A stretch of DNA of 5,070 nucleotides from Bacteroidales bacterium (lineage in GTDB: Bacteria > Bacteroidota > Bacteroidia > Bacteroidales > GCA-2748055). Location: contig JAOZLK010000380.1 of assembly GCA_029934875.1 (NCBI GenBank), positions 1 through 5,070 on the forward strand. The letters are read 5' to 3'. Each line of letters starts with the position of its first letter. The first letter of the stretch is position 1. Shown here piece by piece: positions 1 through 5,070 of this stretch. A model generated the notes under the pieces. That model had not been told where the DNA came from, did no database searches, and saw nothing but the letters and a program-made list of their open reading frames with translations. A program made the translations under genes and the position numbers.

Positions 1-2781
1 AAATCCGGGAGCTGAATGATAGTTGATTTCATTGATCACAACCGGTTCATACCAATCCTCCGGCTCGAATAGTGCTGTCAATTCCGCATTCTGATCCAGG
101 GAAACAGAGATGGACCTGTCCGATGATTCTTCTCCATCCCAACCCACAAACTTATATCCAAATGCAGGAATGGCCTCAAGCCTGACCGGGAAGTCCTCAA
201 CATACCTGCCTTCCCATGGGAAAAGTTCGATCTGGCGAGAGTTCACTTTGATTTTACCTCCTCCCGCAGGAGTACAATTTAAAGCAAGGTCCCGGATGGA
301 TCCCAGATCAAAAAAGTTTCTGATATGGGTCATCACTCGGCTGGCTCTGTATGTGGACCAGTACCTGAGATCGTCCACCTGATCCTCCCACTCACGGTAG
401 CTTCCATGGTCCCACCTCCTCATATGATTCCGGATCTCCCCCTCAGTTTGACCCACCAGAATATCCAATTCCCTGTTTACCCTCTCTTCGGTAAAATCAG
501 TATTCAGCAGGTCAAAACTCCGCACGATAAACTGTTCCCTGAAAACCGGATTCTCCAACAATGTCCGCAAGATTAGCGTGGACCAGGGCGGATTGGGCCA
601 CTGATCGTCATGGTCAGGCTTGGTGGCATGTTCCATGGAGTTATAGCTGGAACCTTCCCAGGCCCCCATCCCTGCATCCACATCGAAGAGGATCCACTGC
701 CATATTCCACTCTCATTTCGCTCCCGCCACCATTTCATGTTGTTTCCGGGCCAATCGATGTTTCCGAAATAGATTTCAGAGGCCTGATAGGTAATGAAAT
801 TATTAATATCGATCCAGCTTGTAATGTATTCATATTCCGACGGATCTGATAAGTCATGATCAAGCAGGTAGTGTACCAGCTTCTTATAATCTTCCAGGTC
901 TCCTGCAATGGGCCAATCCTCATTGTACAATTCAACCGGAGATTCAATCCCCATGATCACATCCACGCTGTCGGGGTCTACACCAAAATTAGATGCTACG
1001 AAGTGTTCATTGATCTTCTCACGGATAAATTTGGTTCCCCAGTATTCCCCATTAAGAAAAACAATCGTGGGCCGGTACGACTGCTTGGCCACAATTTCAT
1101 CATCAATCAAACGTGAGGCCATCACATCCCAGATTTCAGGGATTTCGTTACGGAGGATGACTGACTCAAACTTTTCAATGGGCTTGTCAGGGAAGAGGTG
1201 ATATTTAATAGAACCATACCCGTACTTGGAGCGGGCAAAAATAGAGAGCTTGTGCTGATGGTTTCCGGGAGAGGGCTCATTTCCAAATATCTTCAGTCCG
1301 GCATCAATACTGAATCCAACGGTTCCGTCGGGTTCAATAAACTCCACATGGGCTGGTTTTTCCAGATCCCGGTTGCGGGCATTGTCGAAGAGACCATCAC
1401 TGTTATTATAGAGGTTGTAGGGATCGGTGGAGATGGCGATTACCGGTATGTTATCCGCATCAATATCATCCAGGTCTATATAGTTGTAAGAGTAAATCTT
1501 GCCAGGCAGGTGACCTTCCTGAAAGACCCGGGCCCGGAAGATGGTACTTGTGTTGATTTCTAAAACTCCGGCATACTCAAGGGCATTATTACCAGGTTCT
1601 GAGCCATCGGTGGTATAGCGGATAAGTCCATCGGCCGGATTCCCGGAAATGGAGACCGAAGTCACTCCATCAAAAAATTTCACTGCCGGTTGAAAAAGCA
1701 CCTCACCCTCTGCCACATACTCAATACCAGTTAAACCGTTCTGAGCACCGGGAGTGGGTTCTTCAAAAAAGAGCCAGTTGCCAGGATCTTCCTTCATCCT
1801 TCCATAGGAAATATCGCTGGGGATGGCTCCAAAACTGACACTGTCTAAAAGTATTCCACCAGGGTCAGATAGATACAGCATCTCTCCACCCGCGCTCAGG
1901 CTAAAGGATGTATGTAATCCGGAACCGGAAAAATTCAGTTCCGGGGGAGAACCAAGAGGTGATACGGGAGCTTCTTCCAAAACCAGCGTGAGATAGGGTA
2001 TCAGGGTCAGGTCGGAGGAGGTCCACTCTGCATTGTGCACCTGGATGGCCAGAATGTTTGACCCCTCCACCAGGAGGGTTTGATCAATCTCAAAGGATTC
2101 CGGATCCATTCCCTGCACCATCAAAGCTTCATGGTCCTCACCTCTATCATCAAATGCGGGGGGCGTTCCCGGAAAACCGATGTGGGAACGGGCCACTTCC
2201 ACGCCATTGAGGTAGGCCACAAAGGCATCGTCAAAATCAATGCTCAGGATGGAAGAAAGAATGGCAGAGGCATCCTCAAGGTTAAAAGATTTCCTGGTAT
2301 ATAGCGAAAGTGTCTGCTCAACCTCCGTTTTGTCATCATCGTCCCCATACCCAAAACCACTTTCACCGGAAGACCATCCGGAATCGTCAAATTCGAGGGT
2401 ATTCCAATCGGACGGCGGCTCCGAATCGCCCAGCCGGTATTTCCAGAGATCACCCTGGCGGATGATGGTTTCATAGTATTCATTGGAGGGGACCCGGTCC
2501 TTGCCTGAGCAAAAGACCAGCAGGTACCCATTAGGTCCAATGGTCAAAGCAGGGAATTTCCATTTATCCGGTGAAAGGGAATCATCGGTCAGGGCAAATC
2601 CATCCAGATCAATGGTTGAATCAGCTGGATTAAAAATCTCTACCCAATCCACATAGGCTCCATCCTCATCTGGAATGATGGAAATATTGCTGCTCATCAG
2701 TTCATTGATCCTTAACTCCTGTCCATGAAGCATAGCACCCAATAGTAGCATCCCACAGAAAACCCAACTCTTTCTTGTCAT
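1..2781 (-). CDS. Secreted CotH-kinase-family protein with lamin-tail domains (3' end outside window)
   Basis: An open frame of 927 codons runs from ATG at 2781 to base 1 with no stop, so the C-terminus lies outside. Residues 1-20 look like a signal peptide: MTRK, a hydrophobic core, then LHG-Q at the likely cut. Residues 22-97 match the first half of a lamin-tail domain (RINELMSSN, YVDWVEIFNP, GFALTDD, CSGKDR). Residues 98-285 form an inserted galactose-binding-like beta-sandwich (FDDSGW, GFGYGD, FDDAFVAYLNGVEVAR, NILAIQVHN). Residues 286-348 complete the lamin-tail domain (LHTSFSLSAGGE, SYGR, PTPGAQN). Residues 362-435 resemble the chitobiase/hexosaminidase C-terminal domain (IRYTTDGSEP, FRARVF). 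Residues 446-815 are the CotH domain, with FLNGEYWGTKFIREKIN, NIDWPGNN (D676) and FDVDAG (D700/D702). Residues 834-906 resemble an InlB-type repeat (GYKFVGWDG, ALFEP). VVINEINYH at 914-922 begins a second lamin-tail domain. CotH of Bacillus spores is an atypical protein kinase; here the substrate is unknown. The start is supported by an AGGTGA site and the signal peptide. Family assignment is strong; kinase activity and a Bacteroidota-type sorting signal beyond the window are inference. Confidence 0.93.
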   Translation of the reverse strand, partial: MTRKSWVFCGMLLLGAMLHGQELRINELMSSNISIIPDEDGAYVDWVEIFNPADSTIDLDGFALTDDSLSPDKWKFPALTIGPNGYLLVFCSGKDRVPSNEYYETIIRQGDLWKYRLGDSEPPSDWNTLEFDDSGWSSGESGFGYGDDDDKTEVEQTLSLYTRKSFNLEDASAILSSILSIDFDDAFVAYLNGVEVARSHIGFPGTPPAFDDRGEDHEALMVQGMDPESFEIDQTLLVEGSNILAIQVHNAEWTSSDLTLIPYLTLVLEEAPVSPLGSPPELNFSGSGLHTSFSLSAGGEMLYLSDPGGILLDSVSFGAIPSDISYGRMKEDPGNWLFFEEPTPGAQNGLTGIEYVAEGEVLFQPAVKFFDGVTSVSISGNPADGLIRYTTDGSEPGNNALEYAGVLEINTSTIFRARVFQEGHLPGKIYSYNYIDLDDIDADNIPVIAISTDPYNLYNNSDGLFDNARNRDLEKPAHVEFIEPDGTVGFSIDAGLKIFGNEPSPGNHQHKLSIFARSKYGYGSIKYHLFPDKPIEKFESVILRNEIPEIWDVMASRLIDDEIVAKQSYRPTIVFLNGEYWGTKFIREKINEHFVASNFGVDPDSVDVIMGIESPVELYNEDWPIAGDLEDYKKLVHYLLDHDLSDPSEYEYITSWIDINNFITYQASEIYFGNIDWPGNNMKWWRERNESGIWQWILFDVDAGMGAWEGSSYNSMEHATKPDHDDQWPNPPWSTLILRTLLENPVFREQFIVRSFDLLNTDFTEERVNRELDILVGQTEGEIRNHMRRWDHGSYREWEDQVDDLRYWSTYRASRVMTHIRNFFDLGSIRDLALNCTPAGGGKIKVNSRQIELFPWEGRYVEDFPVRLEAIPAFGYKFVGWDGEESSDRSISVSLDQNAELTALFEPEDWYEPVVINEINYHSAPGF

Positions 2782-2887
2782 ATACTCACCTAATTTATTA
2801 ATATTTTACTGCTCACTACTCTAACTAAATTCTATTCATGGTGGTTGCATGATTCTACTGCGCTCCTCGGCCACTACTTTTCCTTCT
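2782..2887 (-). other. Intergenic gap between GH2 gene and CotH gene
   Basis: These 106 bases separate the GH2 stop from the CotH start. On the minus strand there is an AT-rich run at 2791-2808 just before the ribosome binding site, containing the palindrome TATTAATA. It could be a promoter element or simply an unstructured leader. I found no clear Bacteroidota promoter (TTTG plus TAnnTTTG at the right spacing) and no hairpin followed by a T run. The only inverted repeat is a 5-base stem, TCATG/CATGA, at 2836-2852 with a 7-base loop, too weak for a terminator. The gap is therefore compatible with read-through from the GH2 gene, though an independent promoter cannot be excluded. Confidence 0.5.
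2786..2791 (-). promoter_or_regulatory. Ribosome binding site of the CotH-family gene
   Basis: AGGTGA on the minus strand lies four bases before the ATG at 2781. It matches part of the complement of the 16S rRNA 3' end (TAAGGAGGTGA). It supports this ATG, which is also the start that yields a clean signal peptide. Shine-Dalgarno use is weak in many Bacteroidota, so the site may contribute only partly. Confidence 0.6.
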
Positions 2888-5070
2888 TCAATTTACGGTA
2901 GACTGAAGGGACATTTGTGCTTGAACAAGTCCTTCTGAGCTTGCAACGATCTTTATCTCTCCGGCTTCCTTTTTTGTTTTTACCACCAGAAGACACATGC
3001 CATGGAATGCGGAACGTTCACTGGCCTGGTAGCTCTCAATACAGGTAGGATCCCCGTTCCCCACACATTCCAGGATTCCGGCCCCCTCCACTTCAAACTG
3101 CACCAGGTGATCAGCAAGCGGACAGATGTTCCCCTTGCTATCCATAATTTTCACAGTTATAGATGAAATGTCCTCCCCATCAGCAGTCAGGGCGGTCCTG
3201 TCGGCCTCCAGCACAATCTGGCTGGCATCTCCGGCTGTCCTGATCTCTTTTTCGCACAGGGCATTACCCTCCCTGTCATACCCCACTACCCGGATAGATC
3301 CGGGCTGGTAAACCACATCATTCCATTTGAACCTATATGTACCCTCTTCCAGGGATAGTTTACCCTGTGAAACATCATTTACAAACAGTTCAGCCATATC
3401 ACAATTTGAATAGGCATATACCGGAGTAAGCTCTCCTTCACGGCCCTCCCAGTTCCAGTGGGGAAGCAGGTGAATCATGGGGTCCTCTGTCCACTGACTC
3501 TGATAGAGGTAGAAACGGTCCTTTTTGAATCCGCTCATGTCCACAATCCCAAAATAGGAAGAGTGCGCCGGGAACATATCTCCTTCATAGGGATCAGGTT
3601 CGCCATGGTAATCAAATCCGGACCACACAAAAGTTCCAGCCAGCCAGGGTTTCTTCAGCCATGCAAGCTCCACGTCAGGCAGCGCCCCGAAACCCGTATT
3701 CACCAGGTCATAGGAAGAGATCTGTTTCGCCTCATTGAGATGGTTCCAGGCCTCGTAGGTCTCTTTCACCGGGAATTCATAAAATCCCCGGCTGCTTAGG
3801 GTGGCAGATGATTCTGTGCTCAAAAGGGGCATTTCCGGGAACCGGTCCCTTATCTCTGCATACCTGTCCTGCCAGTAATTCATGCCAAAAACATCAAAAA
3901 CATCCGCCAGCTCATCATCGAAATCTACGCTCAGGTGCACCCCGGCGATCACGGGCCGGGTGGGATCCAGTCGTCTGCAGATTTCGGCCTGCATCCGGGC
4001 ATTCTCTTTTCCGTGATCGGTTCCCATGTCCATCACTTCATTCCCGATACTCCAGAGAATCACCGAAGGATGGTTGCGATCACGTCTTACCAGGGCTTCG
4101 GTGTCCCGTGCAGCCCACTTTTCAAACCAGATACTATAGTCATTGGGAACATCACCCTTGGCCTCAGACCAGGTATCAAAAGTCTCATCAATCACCAGAA
4201 TTCCCATTTTATCACAAAGATCCAGCTGTTCGGGTGAAGGCGGATTGTGGGCACAGCGAATGGCATTCACCCCCATCTCCTGCATGATCTCCAGCTGGCG
4301 TTCGGTAGCCCGCTTGTTTACAGCAGCACCCAGTGGACCCAGCCCATGGTGCATATTCACGCCCAAAAGTTTCACATGCTGTCCATTCAGAAAGAAACCA
4401 TTGTCTGCATCAAAACGGAAAGAGCGGATTCCAAAGCTTGTTTCATATTGATCAAGCAGTTTTTTACCTGAAAGGATCCTGGAAACAGCCTTATATAAAT
4501 TGGGTGATTCAATATCCCACAATTGTGGATTTTCTACCTCAAGCTGCTGGGTCAACTCATTTTCAGATCCGGATTCAATCTCCATTTTGCTGGTGAGCTT
4601 TGCCACCAGAACCCCCTGCTCGTCCATGATGGAAGTTTCTACTTCCACGGGAACCTCCATATCCAGTGTATTCATCACCGTCGTCCGGATCTCAACCCTT
4701 GCCCCTTCTTTTGTAATTTCTGGTGTTGTGACATAGGTGCCCCATTGGGCAATATACACAGGCTGGGTATAAGTAAGCCATACATTCCGATAAATCCCCG
4801 ATCCGGGATACCACCTGGAGGAGTAATCCTGATTCTCCACCCTCACTGCAATCTGGTTCTCCTCTCCCCTCTTCACTTTATCTGTCAGATCCACCATAAA
4901 AGAGGTATACCCATAGGGCCATCCACCAACATACTCGCCATTGAGCCAGACTTTTGAATTTCGCATCACCCCGTCAAATTCAATCATAATGCACTCCGTA
5001 TCAACAGGCACCTTGAAAGTCTTCCTGTACCAGCCGGTTCCGGGATAGGGCAGGTAACCCCCTTTATAAT
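2888..5070 (-). CDS. Glycoside hydrolase family 2 enzyme, DUF4982 type, probable beta-galactosidase (5' end outside window)
   Basis: This is probably an exo-acting beta-galactosidase, or a related beta-glycosidase, that retains anomeric configuration. The frame runs in from beyond 5070 and ends at TGA 2888-2890, giving 726 visible residues counted from the first whole codon at 5068. Residues 1-100 are the tail of the N-terminal jelly roll (GWYRKTF, VWLNGEYVGG, RWYPGSGIYRNVWL). Residues about 112-215 are the immunoglobulin-like domain. From about 219 to 500 is the TIM barrel, with VNMHHGLGPLGAA, IRCAHNPPSPE, the acid/base Glu344 in WSIGNE (4037-4039) and the nucleophile Glu419 in LLSTESS (3812-3814). 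FVWSGFDYHGEPDPY and SSYFGIVD follow, as usual for the family. The Glu-Glu spacing of 75 is close to that in E. coli LacZ. About 533-605 matches DUF4982 (LLPHWNW, ELFVND) and about 617-715 a C-terminal Ig-like domain. The GTG at 5009-5011 is internal, because conserved GH2 residues lie upstream of it; roughly 70-90 residues, probably including an export signal, are missing. Galactose preference is a family guess; fucose, glucuronate or modified sugars are possible. No C-terminal sorting domain is seen, so a periplasmic or lipid-anchored location is likely. Confidence 0.95.
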   Translation of the reverse strand, partial: YKGGYLPYPGTGWYRKTFKVPVDTECIMIEFDGVMRNSKVWLNGEYVGGWPYGYTSFMVDLTDKVKRGEENQIAVRVENQDYSSRWYPGSGIYRNVWLTYTQPVYIAQWGTYVTTPEITKEGARVEIRTTVMNTLDMEVPVEVETSIMDEQGVLVAKLTSKMEIESGSENELTQQLEVENPQLWDIESPNLYKAVSRILSGKKLLDQYETSFGIRSFRFDADNGFFLNGQHVKLLGVNMHHGLGPLGAAVNKRATERQLEIMQEMGVNAIRCAHNPPSPEQLDLCDKMGILVIDETFDTWSEAKGDVPNDYSIWFEKWAARDTEALVRRDRNHPSVILWSIGNEVMDMGTDHGKENARMQAEICRRLDPTRPVIAGVHLSVDFDDELADVFDVFGMNYWQDRYAEIRDRFPEMPLLSTESSATLSSRGFYEFPVKETYEAWNHLNEAKQISSYDLVNTGFGALPDVELAWLKKPWLAGTFVWSGFDYHGEPDPYEGDMFPAHSSYFGIVDMSGFKKDRFYLYQSQWTEDPMIHLLPHWNWEGREGELTPVYAYSNCDMAELFVNDVSQGKLSLEEGTYRFKWNDVVYQPGSIRVVGYDREGNALCEKEIRTAGDASQIVLEADRTALTADGEDISSITVKIMDSKGNICPLADHLVQFEVEGAGILECVGNGDPTCIESYQASERSAFHGMCLLVVKTKKEAGEIKIVASSEGLVQAQMSLQSTVN

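Noticed and set aside
1198..1563. Open frame of 121 codons on the plus strand
   Set aside because: It is antisense to the CotH domain and the linker before it, has no domain, and is explained as a shadow of the minus-strand frame.
2329..2343. DDDDK, an enteropeptidase-like cleavage sequence (residues 147-151) in the CotH protein
   Set aside because: It falls in a GYGD-plus-acidic motif typical of this sandwich domain and is a coincidence in a bacterial protein.
2755..2757. Cys9 in the signal peptide as a possible lipoprotein cysteine
   Set aside because: The residues before it (WVF) do not fit a lipobox and it sits at the start of the hydrophobic core, not at its end.
2836..2852. Inverted repeat TCATG/CATGA in the intergenic gap as a terminator
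   Set aside because: The stem is only five bases, includes a self-complementary CATG, and has no T run after it.
2814..2878. CACTACT occurring twice (2814-2820 and 2872-2878) in the intergenic gap
   Set aside because: Seven bases is short, with no further similarity around the copies and no third copy; chance is sufficient.
3808..4287. Open frame of 159 codons on the plus strand
   Set aside because: It lies wholly antisense to the GH2 catalytic domain, its product is rich in Pro, His, Ser and Arg with no recognisable domain, and the opposite strand encodes clear conserved motifs.
5009..5011. GTG as start of the GH2 gene
   Set aside because: The same frame continues upstream to the window edge and encodes GWYRKTFK, a conserved part of the GH2 N-terminal domain, so the GTG is an internal Val codon.

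Overview
The window holds two large genes, both on the minus strand and both cut by a window edge. Reading in the direction of transcription, a glycoside hydrolase family 2 (GH2) enzyme of the DUF4982 type occupies >5070 to 2888. After a 106-base gap, a secreted multidomain protein with a CotH-kinase domain starts at 2781 and stays open to base 1. I saw no RNA gene, insertion sequence, CRISPR array or phage feature.

The source is most likely a Bacteroidota (Bacteroidetes) species, perhaps marine or another polysaccharide degrader. This rests on the GH2/DUF4982 architecture, and on the pairing of a lamin-tail domain, a chitobiase-C-like domain and a CotH domain behind a signal peptide that would be cut just before or after Gln. 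Base composition looks moderate. The phylum call is inference; Planctomycetota or Verrucomicrobiota carry similar CotH/lamin-tail proteins.

Region by region: 1-2781 is one uninterrupted frame of 927 codons with no stop in the window. It encodes a signal peptide, a lamin-tail domain split by an inserted beta-sandwich domain, a chitobiase/hexosaminidase C-like domain, the CotH domain, an InlB-type repeat, and the first strand of a second lamin-tail domain. 2782-2887 is non-coding, with a Shine-Dalgarno-like site and an AT-rich stretch but no convincing terminator. 2888-5070 encodes the GH2 enzyme, which lacks only its N-terminus, and whose acid/base and nucleophile glutamates are both visible.

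Same orientation, a short gap and no terminator make co-transcription plausible, with the hydrolase upstream. The GH2 enzyme would remove a terminal sugar (galactose or a related one) from oligosaccharides. The CotH protein is probably exported to the surface or medium, and its lamin-tail and sandwich domains probably mediate binding or display. A functional link between the two is inference from adjacency. The most unusual feature is the CotH protein: a predicted extracellular atypical kinase with a domain-in-domain insertion.
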